A stretch of 64,000 nt of DNA from Algoriphagus sp. Y33 (lineage in GTDB: Bacteria; Bacteroidota; Bacteroidia; Cytophagales; Cyclobacteriaceae). Under the pieces are notes generated by a model that saw only the letters and a list, made by a program, of their open reading frames with translations, ran no database searches and was not told the origin of the DNA. The stretch spans positions 2,418,001 to 2,482,000 of the forward strand of contig NZ_CP061947.1 in the NCBI RefSeq assembly GCF_014838715.1, written 5' to 3'. Position numbers and translations under genes: made by a program. Shown in pieces: positions 55,214 through 64,000 of this stretch; position 1 is the stretch's first letter, and the number at the start of each line of letters is the position of its first letter.

Positions 55214-57526
55214 ATGCTAGCTTCTACCCTCCTGAAATACTGTATTATATGTGGCTTTTGCTTGTTAGCCTTTGGTTGCTCCAGGCAACAAGAGGGTGAT
55301 ATATACTTATCCGATACAGAGCAGATCAGCTACAACTTCCATATCCGACCTATTCTCTCTGATAAATGCTTTGTCTGTCACGGTCCGGATGCCAATAAAC
55401 GAGAAGCTGAACTTCGCCTTGATACGGAAGCAGGAGCATTTGCTGCGTTGAAAGATGATGCAAGTCAATTTGTAATCAAACCTGGAAATCCGGCAGAATC
55501 TGCTGTTTATCATAGAATCACCTCCGAAGATCCCGGAGAACTGATGCCTCCGCCGGAGTCCAATTTGGCCCTATCCGAATCGGAAATTCAACTGATCAAA
55601 AAGTGGATTGAACAGGGAGCTAATTATGAGCCTCACTGGGCTTTTGTAAAAGCAGAACGAACGAAATTGCCTGAAGAAACTGACTGGACTATCAATGAAC
55701 TAGACCGGTTTACGCTTAAGAAAATGCAGGAGAAAGGACTCTTGCCTAATCCGGAAGCCAAGCCATATGAGTTGATCAAGCGTGCAAGTCTTGATTTGAC
55801 AGGATTACCTCCAAGCCTGGAGCTTTTGGATAAGTTTGGAGATTTCAAAGGTGAACTGTCTTATGAAGATTTACTCGATGGACTATTGGAAGACCCTGGT
55901 TTTGGTGAGAAAATGGCAATTCTCTGGATGGATATTTCCAGATATTCCGATAGCTACGGCTATCAGGATGATAATATCCGGACACAGTGGCCTTACCGCG
56001 ATTGGGTAATCCATGCATTCAATGAAAACATGCCCTATGATCAATTTGTCACCTGGCAGCTTGCAGGTGATCTTTTGCCGGATGCAAGCAAAGAGCAAAT
56101 TCTGGCAACTGCCTTCAATAGAAATCATAAATACACAGAGGAAGGTGGAGTGATCGATGAGGAGTATAGAATAGAATACGTACTGGACAAAACCAACACG
56201 GTAAGCAAAGGGCTGTTAGGGATCACCATGGAATGCGCACAATGCCATGACCATAAGTATGATCCTTTCTCCCAGAAGGAATATTTTGAGCTATTTGCCT
56301 TCTTCAACAATACTCCTGAAACAGGATATCAAGGGGATGTCTCGCAGTCTAAACCTGCCAAAACCCCAATTCTCTGGGTTGATCAGGAAGATCTGTCCGG
56401 AATCATGAGTTTTATCAACCATGATGACACCACCAAATTAAGTGTTTCTGTGATGGGAGAACTGGATAAAAAGAGACCAACCTATATCCTTGATCGGGGT
56501 GTCTATGATGCACCGACGGTAGAAGTTGAGCCCTCCACTCCATCATCAATCATGGAGTTCCCTGCAGTCTTGGAGAAGAACCGTCTGGGTCTTGCACAGT
56601 GGATTACTTCCAGAGAAAACCCGTTAACAGCAAGAGTTTTTGTAAATCTGATGTGGCAAGAGATTTTCGGTCAGGGTATAGTAAAATCGGCGGGAGATTT
56701 TGGGATGCAAGGTGATCTCCCCACCCATCCGGAACTATTGGACTGGCTGGCAGTGGACTTTATGGAAAATGGCTGGGACATCAAGCGTCTGATGAAGCAA
56801 ATTCTAAGCTCTGCAACCTACAAACAGTCTTCCGTAATCACAGACAAACATCTCAATACGGATCCGGAAAATCTCTACTTAGCTAGAGCTCCCCGTTTAA
56901 GGCTTCCTGCGGAAAACATCCAGGATCTGGTGTTGGCTAGTAGTGGGTTATTAGTCAGAAAACTCGGTGGTCCAAGTGTCAAACCCTATATGCCTGAAGG
57001 AATCTGGGAGGCAGCGACTTCAGGACGGGGAGTTTTAGCTACGTATATTCAGGACAAGGGCGACAAATTGTATCGCAGAGGTTTATACAATTTCATCAAG
57101 TTAACTGTCCCTCCTCCCAAGGCAATGATATTTGATTCCAGCAACAGGGATCGATGCGAAATAGGGAGAAACAGAACAAACACCCCACTACAGGCATTGG
57201 TGATGATGAATGATCCGATGATTTTGGAAGCTTCGCGTGTCTTAGCCGGCAACATGTGGGGTGAAAACAAAAACGGAGAAAAAGCCATTACTACGGCATT
57301 CAAGCGAATTGTTTGCCGGGATATGAGCAAGGAAGAAAAGTCGATCCTGCTCTCCTACTACAGAGACCAATTAGAACGATTTAGCAAAAATCCTGATCAG
57401 ATTTTCCCCACTTTAAATGTGGGCGAGTTCCCACTGGAGGAGTCTGCTATCATTCCTGAAACTGCCGCACTCATGCAAGTAATCGTGAGTATTTATAATC
57501 TGGAAGAAACCATTACCAAAAGCTGA
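55214..57526 (+). CDS. PSD1 / planctomycete cytochrome C domain protein (DUF1549-DUF1553)
   Basis: 770 aa lipoprotein-like secreted protein (LLAFGCSRQQEGD). Residues about 40-130: PSCyt1 haem domain with KCFVCHG (CxxCH) and ELMPPPES. About 150-370: DUF1549 (DWTINELDRFTLKKMQEKGL, DLTGLPPSLE, MDISRYSDSYGYQDD, CAQCHDHKYDPFSQKEYFELFAFF). About 450-710: DUF1553 (NRLGLAQWITSRENPLTARVFVNLMWQEIFG split across, HPELLDWLA, NTPLQALVMMNDP). No LamG insertion, so it is a short form. Common in Planctomycetota, scattered in Bacteroidota; thought to be extracytoplasmic redox or polysaccharide-linked. Directly upstream (1 base) of the DUF1501 gene. Confidence 0.88.
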   Translation: MLASTLLKYCIICGFCLLAFGCSRQQEGDIYLSDTEQISYNFHIRPILSDKCFVCHGPDANKREAELRLDTEAGAFAALKDDASQFVIKPGNPAESAVYHRITSEDPGELMPPPESNLALSESEIQLIKKWIEQGANYEPHWAFVKAERTKLPEETDWTINELDRFTLKKMQEKGLLPNPEAKPYELIKRASLDLTGLPPSLELLDKFGDFKGELSYEDLLDGLLEDPGFGEKMAILWMDISRYSDSYGYQDDNIRTQWPYRDWVIHAFNENMPYDQFVTWQLAGDLLPDASKEQILATAFNRNHKYTEEGGVIDEEYRIEYVLDKTNTVSKGLLGITMECAQCHDHKYDPFSQKEYFELFAFFNNTPETGYQGDVSQSKPAKTPILWVDQEDLSGIMSFINHDDTTKLSVSVMGELDKKRPTYILDRGVYDAPTVEVEPSTPSSIMEFPAVLEKNRLGLAQWITSRENPLTARVFVNLMWQEIFGQGIVKSAGDFGMQGDLPTHPELLDWLAVDFMENGWDIKRLMKQILSSATYKQSSVITDKHLNTDPENLYLARAPRLRLPAENIQDLVLASSGLLVRKLGGPSVKPYMPEGIWEAATSGRGVLATYIQDKGDKLYRRGLYNFIKLTVPPPKAMIFDSSNRDRCEIGRNRTNTPLQALVMMNDPMILEASRVLAGNMWGENKNGEKAITTAFKRIVCRDMSKEEKSILLSYYRDQLERFSKNPDQIFPTLNVGEFPLEESAIIPETAALMQVIVSIYNLEETITKS

Positions 57527-57527
57527 T

Positions 57528-58982
57528 ATGGAAAAGGAACTATTGGAAGAAGGGCTTAATCACAACCGGAGGAAATTTCTATCCCGGCTTAGTCTCGGAG
57601 TGGGTAGCCTAGCCTTGGGGTCATTATTGGTTCCTGACCTCTTATCGGGAAAAGCTGAAGCGGAAGAAGCCATGATGAGTGCCCTTCCACATTTTGCGCC
57701 GAAGGCCAAACGGGTTATCTACCTCTTCCAAAATGGAGCCCCCAGCCAGCTGGAATCATTTGATTACAAACCTCTCTTGAATAAGCGGATGGGAGAAGAG
57801 CTCCCTGAGTCCATCCGTGGTAACCAGCGCCTTACCGGCATGACCTCAGGTCAATCCTCTTTCCCCTTGGTGGGTTCCAATTATAAATTTGATCAATACG
57901 GAGAGTCAAGAGCTTGGATATCCGAAGTATTTCCGCATACTGCCGGGATTGTGGATGATATCTGCATCGTAAAATCCATGCATACCGATGCTATCAACCA
58001 TGACCCTGCACTGACATTCTTCCAGACAGGGGCACAAGTAGGCAATCGGCCTAGTATGGGATCTTGGCTGAGCTATGGCCTGGGGAGTGAAAACAGTAAC
58101 CTTCCGGCATTTTCGGTTTTATTAAGTCGTGGACGTGGAAATGGACAGGGAGTTTACTCCAAACTATGGAGTAATGGATTCTTGGATGCAACCCACCAGG
58201 GGGTGCAGTTTTCCAACTCTGAAGATCCTGTACTCTATCTCAAGGATCCCGATTCCATGAGTCGTTCCGAACGTAGAAAAATGATCGATCAGATCGCTGC
58301 AATGAATGACTTGAGCATGCAGCAGTTCAATGATCCTGAAATCACTGCCAAAGTACAGCAGTATGAAATGGCTTACCGGATGCAAACTGCTGTTCCGGAA
58401 ATGACAGATATTTCCAAGGAACCGGAAAGTATCATCAAACTTTACGGACCGGACTGTCTGGTTCCGGGCACCTATGCTGCCAATTGCCTCTTGGCCAGAA
58501 AACTATCGGAAAGCGGCGTTCGGTTTGTTCAGCTCTATCATCAGGGCTGGGATCAGCATGGCAATTTACCCAATGAAATGCGGCTTCAGGCAGAAGATGT
58601 AGATCAGGCTTCCGCAGCACTCATTACAGATCTGAAGCAAAGAGGTTTGCTGGACGAGACCTTGGTGATCTGGGGAGGGGAATTTGGAAGAACAAATTAC
58701 TGTCAAGGTAAAATCTTGGTGGACAATTACGGCCGTGACCATCATCCCCGCGCATTTTCTATCTGGATGGCCGGTGGCGGTGTGAAGTCCGGATTGGTCT
58801 ATGGTGAGACGGATGAATTTGGCTACAACATCACAGAAAACCCTGTCCATGTGCATGATTTTCAGGCCACTGTCCTTCACCTGATGGGAATCGATCACGA
58901 GCGTATGACCTACAAGCATCTTGGACGAAGGTATAGACTGACAGATGTCTCCGGCAAAGTAGTAAAAGACTTAATTGCTTAG
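57528..58982 (+). CDS. DUF1501 protein, Tat-secreted
   Basis: 484 aa sulfatase-like alkaline-phosphatase-superfamily protein. Tat signal near the N-terminus: NRRKFLSRLSLGVGSLALGS. Seen: YLFQNGAPSQLESFDYKP, LYHQGWDQHGNLP, IWGGEFGRTNY, GRDHHPRAFSIWMAGGG. Almost always encoded beside a PSD1 protein, as here; the pair is predicted to act outside the cytoplasm. Substrate unknown. Starts one base after the PSD1 stop. Confidence 0.9.
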   Translation: MEKELLEEGLNHNRRKFLSRLSLGVGSLALGSLLVPDLLSGKAEAEEAMMSALPHFAPKAKRVIYLFQNGAPSQLESFDYKPLLNKRMGEELPESIRGNQRLTGMTSGQSSFPLVGSNYKFDQYGESRAWISEVFPHTAGIVDDICIVKSMHTDAINHDPALTFFQTGAQVGNRPSMGSWLSYGLGSENSNLPAFSVLLSRGRGNGQGVYSKLWSNGFLDATHQGVQFSNSEDPVLYLKDPDSMSRSERRKMIDQIAAMNDLSMQQFNDPEITAKVQQYEMAYRMQTAVPEMTDISKEPESIIKLYGPDCLVPGTYAANCLLARKLSESGVRFVQLYHQGWDQHGNLPNEMRLQAEDVDQASAALITDLKQRGLLDETLVIWGGEFGRTNYCQGKILVDNYGRDHHPRAFSIWMAGGGVKSGLVYGETDEFGYNITENPVHVHDFQATVLHLMGIDHERMTYKHLGRRYRLTDVSGKVVKDLIA

Positions 58983-58989
58983 AATCTAT

Positions 58990-61119
58990 ATGCCAAAGAG
59001 TTCTTCTATTAGATCCATACTGGAAAGCACCCTTTTTATTTGGATTGGTCTTACCCTAATCATGACCCTAGCGGGAAATTCGCTGGTTCTACCTGAATGG
59101 CTTCAGGTAATTGGCAGAAGCCATCCCATTTTACTGCATTTCCCCATCGTATTGCTCTTAATGGGCTTGCTTTTTTTCTGGATTCCCGGAATTGAGAAAA
59201 AGCCCGAGATTAAAGAAACAGGAGAAATCAGCTTTCTCATAGGCTGTAATTTTGCAGGAATCACAGTGATAGCAGGGCTGATTTTGGCACAGGAAGAATA
59301 CACAGGAGAGATTCTAATCTGGCATAAATGGGGAGGCTTGTTGGTTTTCGGAGGTTGTGTACTACTCTATTTTTTCAGAACCATCAAAGTAAATTTCATT
59401 CGCCTATGCAGCCTGGCTTTAGCAATAGCAATCCTGCTCACAGGGCATTGGGGAGCAGGACTGACGCATGGAGAAGATTTTCTTTTGGCTCCGGTCAGAT
59501 CCACTGAGATAGAGGTAATTCCATTGGCTGAAGCCGAAATTTTCAGGGATGTTGTTCAGCCTATTTTGCAGGCAAAATGTATCAGCTGCCACAAAGAAGG
59601 AAAAATAAAGGGAGAACTGCGAATGGATCATATCGAAGACTTGCAAAAAGGCGGAAAATCAGGCCCTTTTGCAGTTGGAGGAGATTTTGAAAAATCACTT
59701 TTAATCCAGCGGATCAACCTTCCTGAAGACGACAAGAAACACATGCCGCCGAAAAACAAAGCTCAGTTAACTGATGAAGAGTTTTTGATCTTAAGTGAGT
59801 GGGTTGCGTCTGGAGCTAGTTTCGATCAGAAACTCGTTGATCTTCCAGCAGCAAATGAGTTGTACCAATTGGCATCATTAAAATTCGCAGCAGATAAGAT
59901 CCATTCATTCGGGGCGGCAGATCCTGGAGATGTTGAAGAGTTAAATACCTCATTTCGATCTGTAAAAACTCTTTTCCCGGAATCCCCTGCCTTGGAAGTT
60001 TCCTATTTTGGGATTTCAGCTTTTCCTCCAAAATCACTTGCAGAGCTGAAAATCATAAAAGATCAAATCGTCCGGTTTAGTCTGAATAAAATGCCTTTGG
60101 CCGGAGTAGACCTTAAGTTTTTAACTGATTTCAAGCATTTGGAAGAATTACAACTGAATTTCACTGGCTTAAGTGCTGATCAGTTGAAAGTGATTTCTGA
60201 ACTCAAAACACTTAAAACACTTGCACTTTCAGGTAATACAATTGACAATGCCTCCCTTCAAAATCTCAGTAAAATGAAGTCTTTGAAAAAGCTCTATCTA
60301 TGGCAAACAGGATTGGGAAATCAGGACCGGGAAACTATCCAAAAATCACTTCCTTCTACCGAACTGTTCTTTGGCTTTGATGGAAAGGGAATAATCTACG
60401 AATTGAACAGCCCTGCTATATCCCAAGCGGATGTGATTTATCAGGACAGCTTGGAATTAACGCTTTCCCATCCTATCAAAACTGTTGAACTTCGCTATAC
60501 ACTTGACGGCACAGAACCGGACAGCATCACAAGCCCTGTTTACACCAATCCTCTTTTTGTCAAAAAAACAGGAAAAATCAGGGCACAAGCGTTTGCTGAG
60601 GGTTGGAAAGGCTCAAAGGTGGCCGAAGCTGTTTTTATGCATTCCGGAATCAAGCCTGTTGGATTTAAGCTGGTATATGAACCAAATTCTAAATATAAGG
60701 CTTCCGGTGTGGCTACACTTTTTGATCTGGAAAAAGGCCAGGCATCAAATCATGGTCAAAAATGGCTGGGTTTTCAGGATAACCCAATGGTTTTGGAAGT
60801 TGGTTTTGAAGAAAACAATAAACCCCGAGAACTCTCCATCAGCCTACTTTATAGCGAAGCGGCACATATTTTCCCTCCTTCTACTGTGGTTATTCATGGA
60901 CTGGAAAACGGGAAATGGAAGGAACTGGCAAGTGACTCTCCGGCGGTATCTTCCAATCCATTGCCTGCAAGGTCAGAATTGCTGTCATTTGAATTGGAAG
61001 ACACGAACTATGAAAAGCTAAAGATCATAGTAACCCCGCTCCCCCGCCTACCAAAATGGCACCCGGATGCAGGAAGCAAAGGTTGGGTATTTGTGGATGA
61101 GGTGATTTTCAGTAAATAA
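58990..61119 (+). CDS. Multidomain membrane cytochrome-like protein (DUF2231-like, PSCyt1, LRR, Fn3, F5/8-like)
   Basis: 709 aa from the ATG at 58990 (a TTG at 58975 overlaps the previous stop). Order: four to five membrane helices about 10-160 in a DUF2231-like region (GRSHPILLHFPIVLLLMGLLFF, HKWGGLLVFGG); PSCyt1 haem domain about 180-270 with KCISCHKEG and HMPPKNKAQLTDEE; leucine-rich-like repeats about 330-460 (HLEELQLNFTGLSADQLKVI split, LKTLALSGNTIDNASLQNL); chitobiase/Fn3-like domain (RYTLDGTEPDSITSPVYTN); C-terminal F5/8-like discoidin domain. Membrane anchor for the PSD1-DUF1501 pair is a reasonable inference. Confidence 0.82.
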   Translation: MPKSSSIRSILESTLFIWIGLTLIMTLAGNSLVLPEWLQVIGRSHPILLHFPIVLLLMGLLFFWIPGIEKKPEIKETGEISFLIGCNFAGITVIAGLILAQEEYTGEILIWHKWGGLLVFGGCVLLYFFRTIKVNFIRLCSLALAIAILLTGHWGAGLTHGEDFLLAPVRSTEIEVIPLAEAEIFRDVVQPILQAKCISCHKEGKIKGELRMDHIEDLQKGGKSGPFAVGGDFEKSLLIQRINLPEDDKKHMPPKNKAQLTDEEFLILSEWVASGASFDQKLVDLPAANELYQLASLKFAADKIHSFGAADPGDVEELNTSFRSVKTLFPESPALEVSYFGISAFPPKSLAELKIIKDQIVRFSLNKMPLAGVDLKFLTDFKHLEELQLNFTGLSADQLKVISELKTLKTLALSGNTIDNASLQNLSKMKSLKKLYLWQTGLGNQDRETIQKSLPSTELFFGFDGKGIIYELNSPAISQADVIYQDSLELTLSHPIKTVELRYTLDGTEPDSITSPVYTNPLFVKKTGKIRAQAFAEGWKGSKVAEAVFMHSGIKPVGFKLVYEPNSKYKASGVATLFDLEKGQASNHGQKWLGFQDNPMVLEVGFEENNKPRELSISLLYSEAAHIFPPSTVVIHGLENGKWKELASDSPAVSSNPLPARSELLSFELEDTNYEKLKIIVTPLPRLPKWHPDAGSKGWVFVDEVIFSK

Positions 61120-61327
61120 AAAATCAGAAACCGCATGAGTTGAACGATTTCCTGTTTCGTCAGTCTGATTATAAAGAAAACCTTCAGCTTTACCTGATAA
61201 CTGAATGAATTCCTTACTCTCTCCTTCTGATTTCATAGGAAAAAAAGGGAACTTTCTCCTGAATAATAATCTCAAGTTTCTTTACTATTGAAAGTTTCTT
61301 CTATAATTTCCTTAAAAATTTTTTTCA

Positions 61328-62095
61328 TCATTTCAATTTTTTCATTGCCCTGCTTTCAACCAACGATTTCATTTGCGCAATGGCAACTTTGTTTAAATGA
61401 ACAAGTCTTTCGCCTTGCAGTAAGCCTTGTTGAATAAGTAAGGCGTTAATACCTTCCATATTACTCAATACAACCAATTGTTCTAAATTGGTATAATCCC
61501 TGATATTTCCGCTTTTTTCAGGGTTGGCTTCCCAGCCATGTTGCGGCGGTAATGCCAAACAGAGCAACGTTCAATAAATCTGCTTCATTCGCATACACCA
61601 AGTTTGCCTGTTGTCGAGTAATTTCATTTGGAATCAGGTTTTCTTTGATTGCATCTGTATGAATACGATAATTTATTTTGGAAATGGTTCGCTGTAAGTT
61701 CCATTCCAATTGAAGGTGGTTACTTTCATCGGTTTTTAAGCGTTGAAATTCTTTTATCAGGTAAAACTTAAATTCTGTACTTAGCCAGGTAGCAAATTCA
61801 AAAGCAATATCCCGATGGGCAAAAGTGCCGCCATACCTGCCTGTTTTAGAAACAATACCAATGGCATTGGTTGTCTCAATCCGTCGTTTGGGTGTTAGGG
61901 AGAAGCTGTTTGAACCCGCCATATTTTTAATTCCATCGAATTCGATGGAATTAAAATTGGGGTTATTGAATTGCTCCCACAAGCCAATGAATTCAATGGT
62001 GCTGCGATTACGCATCCAATTTTGCAGGATGTAGTCGCTGCGCTCGGTATCCCTATGGCGGGCAATATCGGTAAGAGATATAAAATCTTCTTTAT
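61328..62095 (-). pseudogene. KilA-N domain gene, truncated at 5' end and frameshifted
   Basis: The reading frame carries KEDFISLTDIARHRDTERS, QNWMRNRSTIEF, FNSIEFDGIKNMAG and GRYGGTFAHRDIAFEFATWL, typical of KilA-N proteins, then a stop after NVALFGITAATW. A second frame (61328 to about 61560) continues with WEANPEKSGNIRDYTNLEQLV and MEGINALLIQQGL. One base change near 61548 would rejoin them. The 5' part that normally precedes this point is missing: the sequence runs straight into the 3' end of ppk2 and no start codon is available. KilA-N genes are phage- or defence-related. Confidence 0.75.
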
Positions 62096-62979
62096 CAATT
62101 CTTTTCCTGGCTGAGAATCTCTTTATATAGTTCAATATTCTGCTTGACTTTGTCGTCCAATTCAGGTTCACGGATATCCTCGAGCTGCTGCATTTGTTCC
62201 AGGATTACTTTGGCCACCAGTATGCGGGCAGCTTCCTTATTGTCAGACGGAATTACATACCATGGTGCGTGTGCTTTGGAGGTTTTGTTTATCGCCTCCT
62301 CATAGTGCTTCTGATATTCTTCCCATTTTTCCCGTTCCTTTAGATCTCCGGGAGAAAACTTCCAATTATGTTTTGCTTTATTCAGTCTTCGGAGTAATCG
62401 CTGTCTTTGTTCCTCTTTGCCCAGATGCAAATAGAATTTTAAGATAATAGTACCATTTTCACTGATCTGCTTTTCGAAATTGTTGATCTGTTCAAAACGT
62501 TTTTCCCAGAACTCCTCTTTGATATCGTCTAGCGAATTGATTCCGGGTATATTTTCGCTCAGAATATAGGATGGATGTACCCTAGTCACCAGTACATTTT
62601 CGTAATGGGTTCTGTTGAAAACCCCGTATTTCCCCCGCTGGGGAAGGGCAATGATATGCCGCCAAAGGTAATCATGCTGTAGCTCAAGGGTAGATGGGGT
62701 CTTAAAACTGTGAACCACCACCCCTCGTGGATTGAATTCCTTGAAAACCTCCCGAATTAGACTGTCCTTGCCTGCAGTATCCATCCCCTGGAGACAAATT
62801 AGTACTGAATATTTATTATGGGCATACATAATATCCTGATGCTCACTAAGCTTCTCTCTCAATTTATTCAGTGCCTTCGCCTTCTTTTTTTCGGATGCTT
62901 CCAGATCTATCGAGGTAGGTAGGTCTTTGAGGGAAATTGCAGTAGTCACCTTAAAGTCACTTATTGAAATATTTTTCAT
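62095..62979 (-). CDS. ppk2: Polyphosphate kinase 2 family
   Basis: 294 aa, phosphorylates nucleoside mono- or diphosphates with polyphosphate. Seen: LICLQGMDTAGKDSLIREVF (Walker A), GVVVHSFKTPS, PQRGKYGVFNRTHYENVLVTRVHP, and RLNKAKHNWKFSPGDLKEREKW. Single-domain, the PPK2 class with AMP or ADP specificity unresolved. Ends normally (ELYKEILSQEKN) exactly where KilA-N sequence begins. The start carries the TATAAACACATGAAA element also seen at hisD and near-identically at cinA. Confidence 0.92.
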   Translation of the reverse strand: MKNISISDFKVTTAISLKDLPTSIDLEASEKKKAKALNKLREKLSEHQDIMYAHNKYSVLICLQGMDTAGKDSLIREVFKEFNPRGVVVHSFKTPSTLELQHDYLWRHIIALPQRGKYGVFNRTHYENVLVTRVHPSYILSENIPGINSLDDIKEEFWEKRFEQINNFEKQISENGTIILKFYLHLGKEEQRQRLLRRLNKAKHNWKFSPGDLKEREKWEEYQKHYEEAINKTSKAHAPWYVIPSDNKEAARILVAKVILEQMQQLEDIREPELDDKVKQNIELYKEILSQEKN

Positions 62980-63139
62980 GTGTTTATAATTTGTTTTTCA
63001 ATGGCCACCCAGAATAGTCGGGGCAGGCTAGGGAATCTCGCTTATTTGGCATTTACGCCTCTGTAACACCTGAGTCATGCTCGATTTCATAAGTTTTGTG
63101 ATTTTGAATAGATAAAAAGTGAAATTCCAAGTTTAGAAC

Positions 63140-63157
63140 AAGATAATATTTTATCTT
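63140..63157. promoter_or_regulatory. Palindrome between ppk2 and the NagX-like gene
   Basis: AAGATAA-tatt-TTATCTT (63140-63157), perfect 7-bp dyad with a 4-base spacer, in the 227-base divergent region. Looks like a dimeric-repressor operator, but the regulator is unknown. Confidence 0.45.
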
Positions 63158-63206
63158 AACCGCACCGAAAAACCCATTCTTTTATCACTATTTCCCCAAC
63201 CTTAAG

Positions 63207-64000
63207 ATGGTTCCAAATTCTATTTCACCGGGTATAAGCAATAGATACCTAGCTCTGGATGTGCTTCGCGGCTTGACAGTAGCATTTATGATCGTAGTAA
63301 ACACTGCAGGTGATTGGAGTAATTTGTTTGCTCCCTTAGCTCATGCAAAATGGCATGGCTTCACCCCCACTGATCTGGTATTTCCTACATTTTTATTCGT
63401 TGTCGGCAATGCCATGAGCTTCTCCATGAAAAAGCTTCAGCTTATGTCCGACAAAGAATTCTTTAAAAAAGTCGGAAAAAGAACAGTGCTGATATTTCTT
63501 ATCGGATGGCTGCTCAATGCTTTTCCATTTTATGACATCTCAGAAACTGGAGCTTATAGTTTTATCGATCTAACTGAGGTTAGGCTATTTGGTGTATTGC
63601 AACGCATCGCACTATGTTACTTCTTCGCATCAATCATCCTCTTTTATGGAGGCATCAAATTAGGCTGGATTTTTAGTGGAATCGCCCTTTTCGGCTATTG
63701 GGCCATCATGTATTTCTTCGGTGATTCAGCCGATCCATATGGTCTTACAGGCAATGCTGCCATCAAATTGGACTTGGCACTCATAGGCCCGGAAAGAATG
63801 TACGGAGGTGAAGGGATCCCCTTTGATCCTGAAGGGATCTTAAGTACCCTGCCCGCCATCGTTAATGTAATCGCTGGCTATCTGGCAGGAAAAATGATAC
63901 AAAAGTTGGGCAATACCCTAGAGACTGTCAAAAAACTGCTCGCCATTGGGCTAGCCCTGATCGTCGTGAGCTACGCTTGGGACATCTTATTCCCTATAAA
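63207..64000 (+). CDS. Heparan-alpha-glucosaminide N-acetyltransferase-like (NagX/DUF5009), 3' truncated
   Basis: 264 residues visible from the ATG at 63207; the frame stays open to the window end. Multi-pass membrane protein: RYLALDVLRGLTVAFMIVVN, HGFTPTDLVFPTFLFVVGNAM, LIFLIGWLLNAFPF, RLFGVLQRIALCYFF. These are hallmarks of the HGSNAT/NagX family, which acetylates glucosamine across the membrane or supports sugar uptake. Divergent from ppk2 with a palindromic operator-like site between. Confidence 0.85.
   Translation, partial: MVPNSISPGISNRYLALDVLRGLTVAFMIVVNTAGDWSNLFAPLAHAKWHGFTPTDLVFPTFLFVVGNAMSFSMKKLQLMSDKEFFKKVGKRTVLIFLIGWLLNAFPFYDISETGAYSFIDLTEVRLFGVLQRIALCYFFASIILFYGGIKLGWIFSGIALFGYWAIMYFFGDSADPYGLTGNAAIKLDLALIGPERMYGGEGIPFDPEGILSTLPAIVNVIAGYLAGKMIQKLGNTLETVKKLLAIGLALIVVSYAWDILFPI

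Noticed and set aside
60485..61021. 178-aa plus-strand open frame inside the membrane-cytochrome gene
   Set aside because: Shadow frame: the overlapping frame (58990-61119) has clear Fn3-like and discoidin-like domains and good family matches.

Overview
The window is a chromosomal segment of a Bacteroidota bacterium, most likely order Cytophagales and probably Cyclobacteriaceae (Algoriphagus-like). The lineage is inferred from protein flavour: DUF1343/NamZ, DUF4412, DUF922-like, IcmF, and PSD1/DUF1501 proteins in a non-planctomycete. It is also inferred from several promoters that fit the Bacteroidota consensus TTTG-N19-20-TAnnTTTG and from a near-absence of Shine-Dalgarno sequences. Base composition is moderate and genes are densely packed on both strands. 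No rRNA, tRNA, CRISPR array, prophage or intact insertion sequence was seen.

Layout. 1-6.2 kb: 3' end of proC, then a minus-strand alaS-gatB-tlpA-like operon. 6.7-14.6 kb: small metabolic and hypothetical genes (PLP enzyme, NudK, SRPBCC, DUF2306, secreted proteins, CE1-like esterase, DinB, DUF922-like). 14.7-19.5 kb: histidine operon hisG-hisD-hisC-hisB, preceded by a perfect promoter and a His-rich leader peptide and followed by a strong terminator. 19.5-29.8 kb: TPR lipoprotein, Dpm1-like glycosyltransferase, LolE-like permease, NamZ, fmt, DUF4412, folA, SDR, cinA and a 2-oxoacid dehydrogenase E2. 29.9-34.5 kb (minus): hybrid histidine kinase coupled to a Cache-type lipoprotein, a small protein and OsmC. 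34.5-41.7 kb: fused isobutyryl-CoA mutase IcmF, divergent from a CoA-transferase, then a sugar porter and a PfkB kinase. 42.0-49.3 kb: HIT, greA, DUF421, a lipoprotein, a 2-hydroxyacid dehydrogenase, mgtE, rsmA and pdxA. 49.4-53.9 kb: the fatty-acid/translation cluster DUF177-rpmF-fabH-efp-accB-accC. 54.2-55.2 kb: a decayed region with a frameshifted lipoprotein gene and a broken copy of the start of the next gene. 55.2-61.1 kb: three-gene PSD1 / DUF1501 / membrane-cytochrome cassette. 61.3-64 kb: broken KilA-N gene abutting ppk2, then the start of a NagX-like acyltransferase that runs off the window.

The observations most worth following are the his leader/attenuator region, a terminator-like hairpin in the greA 5' leader that resembles the E. 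coli GraL arrangement, the PSD1 cassette with a degenerate duplicate of its first gene, the lipoprotein-plus-kinase sensory pair, and an interspersed 5' element shared by hisD, cinA and ppk2.
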